This document shows positions 47,840 through 57,534 of a stretch of 64,000 nucleotides of DNA, piece by piece. Each line of letters starts with the position of its first letter. Position 1 is the first letter of the stretch. A program made the translations under genes and the position numbers. A model generated the notes under the pieces. The model was given only the letters and a program-made list of their open reading frames with translations. It ran no database searches and had not been told where the DNA came from. This DNA comes from Catonia carolina (Eukaryota > Arthropoda > Insecta > Hemiptera > Achilidae): positions 90,436,469 to 90,500,468 of the forward strand of contig JAQMRL010000003.1 of the NCBI GenBank assembly GCA_035578175.1, given 5' to 3'.

Positions 47840-48120
47840 TCTCATGCACTGTTGCAACCTGGCCTCCTGTGGTACTAACTGCATGCTCAGTTCCATTACA
47901 TTATAATATCAGTTGAAAGTAAAAAGTTCACTGAACATTTTCTCATATCCAGGCCTTGAATAAGTGAAACAGTTCATTTAGTACAATTCTCTAAAGAATC
48001 ACTAATTTCATCAGTTGCACATGTCTAGTAGTTGAGGTTATGTTTGAGTACAAGTGTGTTAGGTTGTTAGTAAAGTGTTTTAACGTATTAATTAGTGTAT
48101 TAAAGTAAAGTTATTTTACA

Positions 48121-49827
48121 ATGTCATCACCACAAGTTAGGAAATGGTTAGAAGAAGACCTTAGTTCTGATTCATCCAGTACAAATTTAATATTTGAAGA
48201 CGATTCTGACCACGATCCGACTTATGCAAGATCGAATGAAGGCAACACATCTGAATCCAGTGTAAGTTCTGAAAATGACTTGCTTACTTATGAATTACCT
48301 ACCAGTGACAATTTATTTCCTGATAATGATATACTGGATACTTTTGATCTTTGGGGTCCAGTAAATATTAATAATTTAAAACAGATCGTATATAATCCAA
48401 ATAATGAAACAGTTGGTGTTAATCCAGACTTATTAGACAACATGGTCAATGGTAGTCCATATGACTTTTTTAATATATTTGTAGATGATGAAATAATTGA
48501 GTTTTTAGTTGAGGAAACAAACAGATATGCAAATCAAAAGAAGAGTATTGGTTTATATAGATTTACCCTCCGAACCTGGGTTGCTACCAATCCACAAGAG
48601 ATGAGATGTTTTTTAGGAATTGTTTTGTTCATGGGGATAGTGCAGATGCCTTCTATAAAGCACTACTGGAAAAAGGATACGTTTTTTAAAACTGAAATAG
48701 CTTCAGTAATGACACGAAATCGTTTTGAAAAAATTTTATGCATGTTTCATTGCGGTAATAACGCTAGTCAAGCTGCTACAGGAGATAAAAGATTGTTAAA
48801 GATTCAAAACCTTGTCGACCTAATGGTAGCCAACTTTCAGAAATGGTACATACCAGAATCTGATATCACCATTGACGAGTCAATGGTGCCATTTCTTGGC
48901 AGACTCTTCTTCCGCCAGTTCATTAAAAACAAAAGACACCGTTACGGTATTAAAGTTTTCAAAATGTGTGCTAAAGACTTTTATACCATTCAGTATAAAA
49001 TATATTCTGGAAAAGAGAAGAACAGTCAATCACAAACTCCTGTCTCTACAAAAATTGTGCTGGAATTAATGACTCCATTTTTGGACTTTGGTAGGTGTCT
49101 TTTTGTAGACAACTGGTACAGTAGTGTAGGTTTGGCTGAGGAACTACTTCAGCGTGATACACATTTAGTCGGAACACTTAATGCTAAACGTAAAGGGAAT
49201 CCAAAAAGTGTTATTGAAAAAAAGTTAAAGAAAGGTGAAATTTATGCAGAGCAGAGCACTAATAGTGTAGTAGTCTTAAAATGGAAAGACAAGAGAGACT
49301 TGCTAATTATTTCAACTAAACATGACAGCAGTACTACAGAAGTAAATTCAAGAGCTGGTCCTGTTCACAAACCAAACGCTGTGCTGGATTATAATAAAGC
49401 AAAAGGTTTCATAGACCGCAGTGATCAGATGGGTTCCTACACCAATCCTTTACGCCGTTCCCTAAAGTGGTATAGAAAAGTTGCATTTGACTTACTTTTG
49501 TGTGCATCAATTACGAACGCTTTATCATTGTTTCAGACTGTCACTTCTAATAGAATATCAGTAACAGATTTTAAGGAGTATATTATTAAAATGCTAGTTC
49601 ACAAACCATCAGTTATACCTCAACCATCAGTTATAAAAATTAAAACAAATCATATTTTGAAGAAAGTCAAGAGAGGAAGATGTTCACTTTGTTACAAAAA
49701 CATTTCTGAAACAGAAGGCCGTCAAGCTGCTCAAAATAAAACCCCTAAGCCCAATATGAAATGCAATGAATGTAATTTACATTATTGTTTGGAGTGTTTT
49801 TTTTTGAATGTCACTGTGCAACACTGA
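48121..49827 (+). CDS. piggyBac transposase, intact, 568 aa
   Basis: A DDE-type transposase that excises and inserts the element at TTAA sites in the nucleus. An acidic, Ser-rich N-terminus (residues 1-75) precedes the DDE_Tnp_1_7-type core. The acidic residues expected from piggyBac of Trichoplusia ni are present: Asp252 in TIDESMVPFLGR, Asp330 in FVDNWYSS, and Asp432 plus Asp435 in GFIDRSDQMGSY. The C-terminus has a Cys-rich domain: C521-x2-C524, C548-x2-C551, C556-x2-C559. The length is close to the 594 aa of the T. ni protein. The ATG at 48121 follows an in-element leader of ~420 bases; an AATAAA lies at 49846-49851, just after the stop. No stop or frameshift interrupts it. Whether it is expressed is unknown, as the LINE sits downstream in its 3' UTR. 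Confidence 0.95.
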   Translation: MSSPQVRKWLEEDLSSDSSSTNLIFEDDSDHDPTYARSNEGNTSESSVSSENDLLTYELPTSDNLFPDNDILDTFDLWGPVNINNLKQIVYNPNNETVGVNPDLLDNMVNGSPYDFFNIFVDDEIIEFLVEETNRYANQKKSIGLYRFTLRTWVATNPQEMRCFLGIVLFMGIVQMPSIKHYWKKDTFFKTEIASVMTRNRFEKILCMFHCGNNASQAATGDKRLLKIQNLVDLMVANFQKWYIPESDITIDESMVPFLGRLFFRQFIKNKRHRYGIKVFKMCAKDFYTIQYKIYSGKEKNSQSQTPVSTKIVLELMTPFLDFGRCLFVDNWYSSVGLAEELLQRDTHLVGTLNAKRKGNPKSVIEKKLKKGEIYAEQSTNSVVVLKWKDKRDLLIISTKHDSSTTEVNSRAGPVHKPNAVLDYNKAKGFIDRSDQMGSYTNPLRRSLKWYRKVAFDLLLCASITNALSLFQTVTSNRISVTDFKEYIIKMLVHKPSVIPQPSVIKIKTNHILKKVKRGRCSLCYKNISETEGRQAAQNKTPKPNMKCNECNLHYCLECFFLNVTVQH

Positions 49828-49845
49828 CAAAAATTAAGTAATTTT

Positions 49846-49851
49846 AATAAA
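49846..49851 (+). terminator. Polyadenylation signal of the piggyBac transcript
   Basis: AATAAA 19 bases after the stop codon. If used, the transcript would end before the nested LINE, so the insertion need not disrupt transposase expression. Confidence 0.45.
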
Positions 49852-49879
49852 TGAGCGTATAAAAATCTAGCCTAGTTAT

Positions 49880-50218
49880 ATATTTTGTTTTCATTTATTC
49901 CAGTTAATTATATTATTTCTTTTATGCACACTAATATAATAATTGTTAGAAAAATAAGTAGAGTAGTTATTTTGTGTATTATTTTTCATAATTTTTTTAA
50001 TGTACGTTATTTATATTTTATTTTCATTCATTCCAGTTAGTTATATTGTTTCTTTTATGCACACTAATTGTTAGAAAAATAAGTAGAGTAGTTATTTTGT
50101 TTATTATTTTTCATAATTTTTTTTTTAATGTACGCTATTTATATTTATTTTCATTCATTCCATTTAGTTATATTGTTTCTTTTATGCACACTAATTGTTA
50201 GAAAAATAAGTAGAGTAG
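49880..50218 (+). repeat. Tandem repeat in the piggyBac 3' region, left part
   Basis: A unit of ~126-133 bp containing TTCATTCATTCCAGTTAG and TTTATGCACACTAAT. The latter starts at 49921, 50054 and 50181 here. The array continues after the LINE at 55206-55395 (TTTATGCACACTAAT at 55294), giving about four copies once the LINE is removed. Confidence 0.9.
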
Positions 50219-50584
50219 TGTTTACGTCGGTTTTTGTAAACATTTGTAGTTTATATTATATTATTTGTGATTTGTATATTATTATATTGACTTGTGCATT
50301 ATTTATTATATGTAATTAGTTTATTATTTATATTGACTTGTGCGTTATTTACTATACAGACTTACTTCGTGTATTGCCTATTTAATTGTGTGGTTACTAT
50401 ATTTGTGTACTTTGTACGTGTCACATAGTTACGTGTCGCTTGTGTGCTGGTAAGGTTTTAAAGACCCGGGTAGATAAGGTTTTAACGACCCGGGTCTAGC
50501 CGCAACAAGCACCGTTCTTGTGTACGTCCAAGCAGTGGAACTCTCGAAAAGCTGGAACCGTCTCCGCTAGGCGCCGTGTGGGAG

Positions 50585-51883
50585 ATGGCGGCGCCAACTG
50601 CCACTTCGCCTCAACCAGCCTCAACATCAACTGGGATACCCGCCTCTTCATCAACGTCAGCATCGATGGAGGTACATGAGGACGAATCTGGATTCACCAC
50701 CGTCCAACGAAAGCGTGTCCGGACGGACTCAGGTGGCATGTTACAAAATTCTACTCCCGTTGCAACCTCATCCCCAGAAACGACCCCCCGTAGGAACAAA
50801 GTTCCTCCGTTCGTATTCCGCGCCCCTGCCAACTGGGCTGCACTTACAAAAATTCTCAACACCCACCTTTCGGAGTCATACAAGGTCACGACACGTGGCA
50901 ACTCCTACTCCTTGTTTACAAGGCACATTGGGGACTTCCAGAAGTGCAAGACTGTCCTCCTTTCGGAGGGCATAAACTTCCACACATATTATACGAATGA
51001 GCCTGATGAGGTCAAGGTGGCCATCAAAGGGTTACACTCTTCATTTCAACCCGAAGAGGTAAAACTGTTCCTCGCTGAGCGTGGCTTCGAGGTGAGCCAC
51101 TGCCAGAATATAACTGGCCGAGCTGGCAGGCCAATCAATGTGTTCCTTGTGAAGTTGCGCAAGTCACCTCGCTTCGAGGACATTTACAAGGTCGATTCGA
51201 TCTTCAACATTGAAGTGACCGTGGAGGCCTTCCGCCCACGGCCGGGTCTGCCACAATGTTTTAAGTGCCAGCGTTATGGCCACTCATCGGTTAATTGTAA
51301 CCATGAGTTAAGGTGCGTCAAGTGCGGCGGTAAGCACGACGCAGCTCAGTGTGAAGGCAAGTTCATTGAACAGCCTCGCTGCTGCAACTGTAATGGCCAG
51401 CACCCTGCTAGCTACCGGGGGTGCCCATTACATGTCCGGCTTCTTGCCGAGAGGCGCAAGGCTGCCGCCCAATCGACGGCCGCCTCCTCATCAGCTCCGT
51501 CTACCGCCAAGTCCCAGGCGACACAATCACAACCCTCTTCCTCTTCTTCCCCTCCTACTCAGAGGAGCTATAACAAAACAATCGTAAAGAAGGCTCCTGT
51601 GCACAGGGCCACCACCAAGACTCAATTTCCGACTTCTGAGTGGTCCTACCACTCACAGCCATCCAAGCCGGTCTTCTCAGAAAGGGAGTTTCCGCCACTC
51701 CCGGCTAAAAAAGTCCCTCCTAAGGACAGCACTGCATTTGATTTTTCTACGATCGTCCAGTTCTTAACCTCCCCTAAGTTCCTAGCTTGGGTGGCTAATG
51801 TTCTTCCTCAACTAACATCTATTAGCTCCGCCTCTGAAGCTATCACTATCCTTATCTCATCTCTGACCTCCCTCCTTTTGTAA
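50585..51883 (+). CDS. Jockey LINE ORF1 (gag-like RNA-binding protein), 432 aa
   Basis: ORF1 proteins of Jockey LINEs bind the element RNA and form the ribonucleoprotein that goes to the nucleus. The frame opens upstream, but the first ATG is at 50585 (GAGATGGCG), giving 432 aa. A low-complexity N-terminus (1-70) leads to a PRE_C2HC-type domain (about 135-220) and three zinc knuckles: C225-x2-C228-x4-H233-x4-C238, C244-x2-C247-x3-H251-x4-C256, and C266-x2-C269-x3-H273-x6-C280. A Ser/Pro/Gln-rich linker and a hydrophobic C-terminus follow. The third knuckle has a longer last spacer. The stop TAA overlaps the ORF2 start by one base. Intact. Confidence 0.9.
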   Translation: MAAPTATSPQPASTSTGIPASSSTSASMEVHEDESGFTTVQRKRVRTDSGGMLQNSTPVATSSPETTPRRNKVPPFVFRAPANWAALTKILNTHLSESYKVTTRGNSYSLFTRHIGDFQKCKTVLLSEGINFHTYYTNEPDEVKVAIKGLHSSFQPEEVKLFLAERGFEVSHCQNITGRAGRPINVFLVKLRKSPRFEDIYKVDSIFNIEVTVEAFRPRPGLPQCFKCQRYGHSSVNCNHELRCVKCGGKHDAAQCEGKFIEQPRCCNCNGQHPASYRGCPLHVRLLAERRKAAAQSTAASSSAPSTAKSQATQSQPSSSSSPPTQRSYNKTIVKKAPVHRATTKTQFPTSEWSYHSQPSKPVFSEREFPPLPAKKVPPKDSTAFDFSTIVQFLTSPKFLAWVANVLPQLTSISSASEAITILISSLTSLLL

Positions 51884-54552
51884 TGCGTTTTCGCATTATG
51901 TCATGGAATGGCAATGGCATCCTTCGCCAACGAAATGACCTACTACGAGTACTAACAGATTACGATATTGACGTTGCTCTTCTACAGGAAACTAAATTTT
52001 TACCTACTACTCGCTTTCGCCTATCCCCCTACGTTGTGTATCGTGCCGATCGACCTGGCGCTGTGGTCCCGGCAGGGGGGGTAGCTGTTCTAATACATAA
52101 GAGACATGTTCATAACTTCCTTGACGTGACCCATATTCCTTCGATTGAACATGTCGCTGTTACGGTGCCTCTCTTCTCACGTCTGGTTACTTTCATTTCA
52201 GTTTACCGCCCCCCATCTGCTGCCCATTTCCACCCCGCAGCCCTTGCTATGCTCTTCGACCAACGTCAACCTGTGTTTGCAGCTGGCGATTGGAACAGCA
52301 AACACACGGATCTCGGCTGCCGAACAACGAACATTGCTGGTACTGAACTCCTGTCCTTCCTCGAGCAGTCTCCTTTGTCGTTAGCGCTCCATGTTCCAGA
52401 CACCCCGACAAGGGTGCCCCCATTCACCTATCAACTTCCTGATATCCTTGATTACGCTGTTTCTCTCGATCTTGCCTCCGTCCCTGACATCGATGTATTA
52501 CCTGAATTGAATTCTGATCACTATCCAGTTCTGTTTACTTTCACGTCCTCGACTGCTCGTATCCCTGTCCCGCCTCCTTCTCTGAAGGTCTGCTGGCGTT
52601 CCTTCTATGACTCAGTTGCCTCCCTAATCCCAGTTGAACCCCCTACTATTACCACTGTAACTGAGCTTGAGTCCCATCTTGATTCCCTCACTTCGATACT
52701 TTCCGATTCCATTGCCCAGAACTCACACCCACGCCCGCCTCACACTAGGTCATCACTTCCAGCTCCTATCAAAGCAGCAATCGCCGATAGGCGTCGCTTT
52801 CGAAGGCTCTGGCAGCGCACCAGAGATCCACATCATCGGGATCTGTTCAACGGTGCCGCTGCTAGGTGTAAACAGCTACTCGATGGTCACCGGTGTAGTA
52901 AGTGGGAGGACTACCTTCATCGAATAGCGGATGACGGAAGACCATGGGAGGCTACACGTCGTTTGTTGTCGACCCAGAGGAAGTCGCATCCTCTGATGAC
53001 ACCTAATGGTTTGACATATTCTCCGCAGGCGATTGCTGACACTTTCGCTTCGCATTTTGAACGACATTTTGTTGCCCCTCCGCCCGTTCATCATGACCAG
53101 GATGAACTCATTCATGATGAAGTCAACTCAACGCTCTCTGACCCTACGCCCTGTAACTTACAGCCCTTCACGGAGGATGATGTCACCTCTGTAATTTCCT
53201 CGATTAATCCGCGTAAGGCCCCTGGTCCTGATAATGTCTCTGGATACGCCATCCTGAATTCCCCGCCAGATCTAAAGCTTCACCTTTTGGCAATTTTCAA
53301 TGCAGTGTTGGCGCTGCAACATTTCCCCTCTTCGTGGAAGGTTTCCAAAGTCATTACTATTCTGAAACCCCATAAACGTCCGACTGATCCCGAAAGTTAT
53401 AGACCAATTTCCCTTTTGCCGATCCTGTCAAAATTATTCGAAAGGCTTCTTCTCCCGCGCCTGCGTCCTGTTGTTGAATCTGTTCTTCCCCCCGAGCAAT
53501 TTGGTTTTCGTCAAGGACACTCCACAACTACCCAACTCCTCCGCATCGTCACGGCACTTGTGGATGCCAGAAATTCTTACTGTGACACGACGGCTGTGCT
53601 GCTTGATTTTCGGGCTGCATTTGACCGCGTCTGGCATATGGGCCTCCTTTACAAACTGGCACAATTCTTTCCCCCCTCAACTGTCCGATTACTCCATTCC
53701 TATCTTACTGGAAGACAGTTCCAAGTCTCTGTCACTATTCCTCAGTTCCACATGGCCATGTCCCCACTCACCCTTTCGTCCGCGGGTGTACCTCAGGGCT
53801 CGGTCCTTGGGCCCATCCTCTATCTTATGTACACCTTCGATTTTCCTGTCCGTGATTCAATCCAATTCGGACTGTTTGCCGATGATGCTATTCTGTACCG
53901 TCACGGCAGATGCCTCCGCCTCAATTGCCGCGCGCTTCAAACTCAGCTTCTAGACATCACTAGCTGGTGTCGTGTCTGGAGACTATCACTTAACCCCACA
54001 AAATGCGAAGCAATCCACTTTACACTAAAACGCAATGTTCCTCCGCCTCTACGATTGGAAGGGGAACTCCTCCCATGGCAGAACAGCGTGAAATATCTAG
54101 GGGTTGACCTAGATAAACGATTGACACTTCGACAGCACATTGACAGCAAACTTAGCAAGGGTAGGGCCTTGTTCGCTTTACTCATCCCTTTGTTCCTCTC
54201 TCCTGCATACTCCTCAAAACTGAAACTTCTGATGTACTCCTCTATCCTACGTCCTTTCCTTTTGTACGGGTCACCGGTATGGTGGCCCTTTCTCTCCAAG
54301 TCCAACAAAAGACGTACTTCAGCATACCAGAACAAAGTCCTCCGGTGCATCACACAGTTCCACTATCTTATATCCAATCGCATCATACACGAACACCTTC
54401 TCTTCCCTTCTATGGAGGACTTTATTTACAATACCTCGAAACGGCTACACGACGCTGGGAAAACTGACGGACCCCAGATCATTCAGGACTTGTACCGACG
54501 CCCACACCCACCTGAAGTCTCTATGCCATTACCATTCCACGACTTTATCTAA
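51883..54552 (+). CDS. Jockey LINE ORF2: AP endonuclease + reverse transcriptase, 889 aa
   Basis: This protein nicks target DNA and copies the element RNA in place (target-primed reverse transcription). The endonuclease is at ~1-225: Asn9 in SWNGNG, Glu36 in QETK, GDWN at 135-138, SDH at 211-213. The RT domain is at ~480-760: RPISLLPILSKLFERL, QFGFRQGHSTT, motif A Asp575 in LLDFRAAFDRVW, GVPQGSVLGPILY, and the catalytic FADD at 665-668. A C-terminal region (LLYGSPVWWPFL, QNKVLRCI) typical of Jockey follows. There is no RNase H domain, as in Jockey and unlike the I clade. It starts at the ATG of TAATG, so translation probably depends on reinitiation after ORF1. All catalytic residues I can check are present and the frame is unbroken. 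Confidence 0.95.
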   Translation: MRFRIMSWNGNGILRQRNDLLRVLTDYDIDVALLQETKFLPTTRFRLSPYVVYRADRPGAVVPAGGVAVLIHKRHVHNFLDVTHIPSIEHVAVTVPLFSRLVTFISVYRPPSAAHFHPAALAMLFDQRQPVFAAGDWNSKHTDLGCRTTNIAGTELLSFLEQSPLSLALHVPDTPTRVPPFTYQLPDILDYAVSLDLASVPDIDVLPELNSDHYPVLFTFTSSTARIPVPPPSLKVCWRSFYDSVASLIPVEPPTITTVTELESHLDSLTSILSDSIAQNSHPRPPHTRSSLPAPIKAAIADRRRFRRLWQRTRDPHHRDLFNGAAARCKQLLDGHRCSKWEDYLHRIADDGRPWEATRRLLSTQRKSHPLMTPNGLTYSPQAIADTFASHFERHFVAPPPVHHDQDELIHDEVNSTLSDPTPCNLQPFTEDDVTSVISSINPRKAPGPDNVSGYAILNSPPDLKLHLLAIFNAVLALQHFPSSWKVSKVITILKPHKRPTDPESYRPISLLPILSKLFERLLLPRLRPVVESVLPPEQFGFRQGHSTTTQLLRIVTALVDARNSYCDTTAVLLDFRAAFDRVWHMGLLYKLAQFFPPSTVRLLHSYLTGRQFQVSVTIPQFHMAMSPLTLSSAGVPQGSVLGPILYLMYTFDFPVRDSIQFGLFADDAILYRHGRCLRLNCRALQTQLLDITSWCRVWRLSLNPTKCEAIHFTLKRNVPPPLRLEGELLPWQNSVKYLGVDLDKRLTLRQHIDSKLSKGRALFALLIPLFLSPAYSSKLKLLMYSSILRPFLLYGSPVWWPFLSKSNKRRTSAYQNKVLRCITQFHYLISNRIIHEHLLFPSMEDFIYNTSKRLHDAGKTDGPQIIQDLYRRPHPPEVSMPLPFHDFI

Positions 54553-55196
54553 ATTTCAGTATGACCCACTTAACAAAATTTAGAGTTGCCACATTTTTAT
54601 TCTGCCCTGTATTCCTCTTATTTGCCCATGCCCCTTCTACTTGTATGACTCACTCTCCCCAGTTGGTAGTTGTCCCCATGTTCCTATGCATAATCACTCC
54701 ACTACGGTGAAAAGAGCCGCCATTTTAAATTAATAAACACTCAGAAGATAAAAAGGCCGGTGATTATGCCAAACTCTGCCCTTTCCGTCTCCCCTGAAAT
54801 CATAAACTAACCCCTACCTTAAATTATACCTTTAGTCCACGTTCAGTAAAATGCATGCCTTCCCCTCACCAAGATAATAGGACTCCCACAAAACTGAAAA
54901 AAGGCCACTGAAAAATAAAATAAAATAAAAGAGCCGCTCTTAAACCCACTTGTCCCTTAATTTAAATTTTCCACAAATAACTTCTAAAAATAAATTACCT
55001 CCTTTCAAGTCCCAGTTCCAATGTCCCACGAACCAGAATCCTATTTCCTATTTAAACTATAAAATTCCCCCTAAATTTCTTGAGGTTGCAATTATTCTGT
55101 TATATTGTTCCCCGAGCGACCAGGTGTTCCTTAACACGATGTCGCCATCATAGGGCTTCTTAGCCCTCTCAACCAGGATTCAGGATTCAGGATTCA
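54553..55196 (+). other. Jockey LINE 3' UTR and heptamer tail
   Basis: Non-coding. Contains an AATAAAATAAAATAAAA run near 54915 and ends in three AGGATTC units next to the target duplication. The tail is presumably the reverse transcriptase's recognition or priming end. Confidence 0.8.
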
Positions 55197-55205
55197 GTAG
55201 AGTAG

Positions 55206-55395
55206 GCTTATTTTGTTTATTATTTTTCATAATGTTTTTGATGTACGTTTTTTATATTTATTTTCATTCATTCCAGTTAGTTATATTGTTTCTTTTATGC
55301 ACACTAATATAATAATTGTTAGAAAATTAAGTAGAGTAGATATTTGTTTATTCTTTTTCATAATTATTTTAATTTTGATGTTTTTATTAATTACT
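55206..55395 (+). repeat. Tandem repeat in the piggyBac 3' region, right part
   Basis: Continuation of the array at 49880-50218 after the LINE, with one more full unit and a partial one. Confidence 0.9.
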
Positions 55396-55723
55396 TTTTG
55401 AATAAAATAATAATAACTTTGAATAATTAAGTTCTTCGTGTGCAACTGAACCATTCTATCACACTTCTAGGTTTTCAGGTTGAGGTACACATAAGTCTCT
55501 CAAGAGTTTATTATCAAAAAAATATAAATAATTTTGTTATCTGAACTCTTGAGGGGCAGAAGTGTCCCTCCCTTTAAACACAAAAAATTAACATCTCCTT
55601 AACATATAAATGTATAAATATTATGAGTGACATAGATAATTACTGAAAAAATTAATAAAAATTATTCGAGTTTATTAAGTAAACTTATTAAAATGGGCCT
55701 AGTTCAATTAAGGCAATGCATGT

Positions 55724-55785
55724 GGTACGGATAAGTCTCTCAGAAGTTCATATGCAACATCCATTGAGGGACAAAAATGACCCCC
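55724..55785 (-). repeat. piggyBac right subterminal inverted repeat
   Basis: Inverted partner of 47780-47839 (ATAAGTCTCTCAGAAGTTCA). A further partial copy of the same motif (TACACATAAGTCTCTCAA) lies at ~55486-55503 in the same orientation. Confidence 0.75.
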
Positions 55786-55804
55786 ATGGGAGCCAACCTG
55801 TTAA

Positions 55805-57183
55805 TGGTCACACCACTAACAGGCGTGATCCGGCTAAGCTCAGCGATGGGATAAATTCAATTAAACGAATATTTATTTTTCTTCAGAATTACCACTGCGT
55901 GTAATAAAAGAAGCGATTTTAGAAAAGACTAGTTTTTAATTATCAATATTATTTTTTGATTCAAGAAAATTATAAAAATTATTTAAATCTGGAAAAGAAT
56001 TAATTGTTTAAGTTAAATTGTACGACAGCAGGAAATTTTACCGATCCACGAGGTTACATTTGTGTTAAGTCAATCTTTTTAAGTTAATAATACTATAACA
56101 CTTCATTCAAATTGCTTAATATCCAGGAAATTGTTCCTATTGAAAATGTCTTCTTCGACAAAATTAAATTGTTATTAATAACAGTTTGTATTTCCTATCG
56201 GTTTAGGTATCTTTGAACTAAATAGTTATATAGTTATTTATTTATGGATTAATCTCTTGCTAACTTGCTTATTATGATGATATTTGCTTGAAAAATTGTT
56301 TAATAATTAAACTAATAGCTTAACCACAAAATTAATAAATGCTACTCGTACGGCTTCTTAATACCAACAAATATATATTAGCATTGTTGGCGTTAATACA
56401 ATTTAAAAACTATTTAATAAAGTTTGTAAACATGAGTTACTGTTAATTTAATGTTTCAAATAATATTCTTTTATCATTATTAGTACAATTTCATTTAAGA
56501 ATTTTTACTTATAAGATTTAATTAATGATTCATAGGTTTGAGATTATAGATTTTAAATATTTACCTTAACTTTCTGTACCAACCTGTTAGTGTTCATAAT
56601 TATGTAACATTAAAATGAAAAATTATTTAAATTAAATTATAAAAATGAATGAGGACTAAGAAATTAAATTTACGAAAACGTTTTACAGTAAATATAGATT
56701 ATTTAAAAATAAAATTAAGAAAAAAACATACTGTAATTTGTTTATACTGAGAATTTAGAAAATAATTCATTGTTTAATACCTGGATTTGAATTTTGAAAC
56801 ACGATGGGCCAAGAAAATCTTGTAGTGATACTGTTCATATTTATCGGTATAAAATGAATTAGCTGTTATTTACTTTTTGTTACAAACTGAAATAAATATG
56901 TTTTGTAACCACAGTAATTACAACCAGGTAACTCGTTGGTTGGTATTTCTCCCGCCACCTCCGATCGCTTGGTCGATTTCTGGCTTGAAAGTATAGACCC
57001 TGAAGCCGTTCCGTAATATTTCTTATTGTATAAGTATAATAAATTATAAGTATAATATAAATATAATAAATTAACACCTGATTTGGTTAATACGCTTTTC
57101 TACATGTTAGCAGATAAAACTGCCTGTTACAGAGTAAAAGGAAGAACTAGTACATAGAGGGTCCTACCTGACCTAATCGGAAG
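55805..57183. other. No gene recognised
   Basis: The first ~60 bases may continue the LINE scrap of 47380-47690. The remainder is AT-rich DNA. Confidence 0.4.
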
Positions 57184-57196
57184 TAATAATATAATA

Positions 57197-57521
57197 TTTT
57201 TTTTATTCCTTGTTTGCGCACGTTGCAATTTGTACAATTCAGAACAATAAGCAACCTCGTGACCCAATGAGATTAGGATGATGTGTATGACGTGTAAATG
57301 AGGTGTAGTCTTGTACAGAACCAGGCCGACAATACCTGGGAGAGTATGGTTAATTAAACGGTGTACTATCAAAGTACACCGGTAACCACTGTCTAGTATT
57401 CAAATCCATATAACAGTAACTACCTTTACTAGGATTTGAACCAGAGACCTTCATCTCCAAAAACCAGCTCTTAAACAGTTTACTCGTGGCGACGACTTTA
57501 CCTCTAGACCAACCCGGTGGG
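57197..57521 (-). mobile_element. tRNA-derived SINE family 1 copy with target duplication
   Basis: Full-length reverse-strand copy (head CCCACCGGGTTGGTCTAGAG, box B GGTTCAAATCC, full tail). Flanked by a 13-base duplication TAATAATAT(A/G)ATA at 57184-57196 and 57522-57534 with one mismatch, so it is fairly recent. Confidence 0.9.
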
Positions 57522-57534
57522 TAATAATATGATA

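Larger units (their letters stand above)
50219..55196 (+). mobile_element. Full-length Jockey-type LINE, 4978 bp
   Basis: Bounded by a perfect 9-bp target duplication GTAGAGTAG (50210-50218 and 55197-55205). It has a 5' UTR of ~366 bp, two overlapping intact ORFs (gag-like and endonuclease/RT), a 3' UTR of ~644 bp, and a tail of three AGGATTC heptamers instead of poly(A). The 5' UTR has a 24-bp tandem duplication around GACCCGGGT (50452-50499). The coding part is far richer in G+C than the host DNA. It inserted in the piggyBac tandem repeat, so it is younger than the piggyBac insertion or arrived with it. Confidence 0.92.
47699..55800 (+). mobile_element. Complete piggyBac element carrying a nested LINE
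   Basis: Termini are CAGGTTGGCTCCCATG at 47699-47714 and its exact complement at 55785-55800, flanked on both sides by the TTAA target (47695-47698, 55801-55804) that piggyBac transposases recognise. It encodes one intact transposase (48121-49827). Subtracting the nested Jockey LINE and one copy of its duplication leaves ~3115 bp, a normal autonomous piggyBac size. The perfect ends and intact gene point to recent activity. Confidence 0.95.

Noticed and set aside
49880..50218. CRISPR array or satellite
   Set aside because: The ~127-bp units are directly tandem without spacers and belong to the piggyBac 3' region in a eukaryotic genome.
50611..51587. Additional frames overlapping LINE ORF1
   Set aside because: Shadows of the G+C-rich ORF1 in other frames.
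52145..54467. Additional frames overlapping LINE ORF2
   Set aside because: Shadows of ORF2; ORF2 itself is intact with all motifs.
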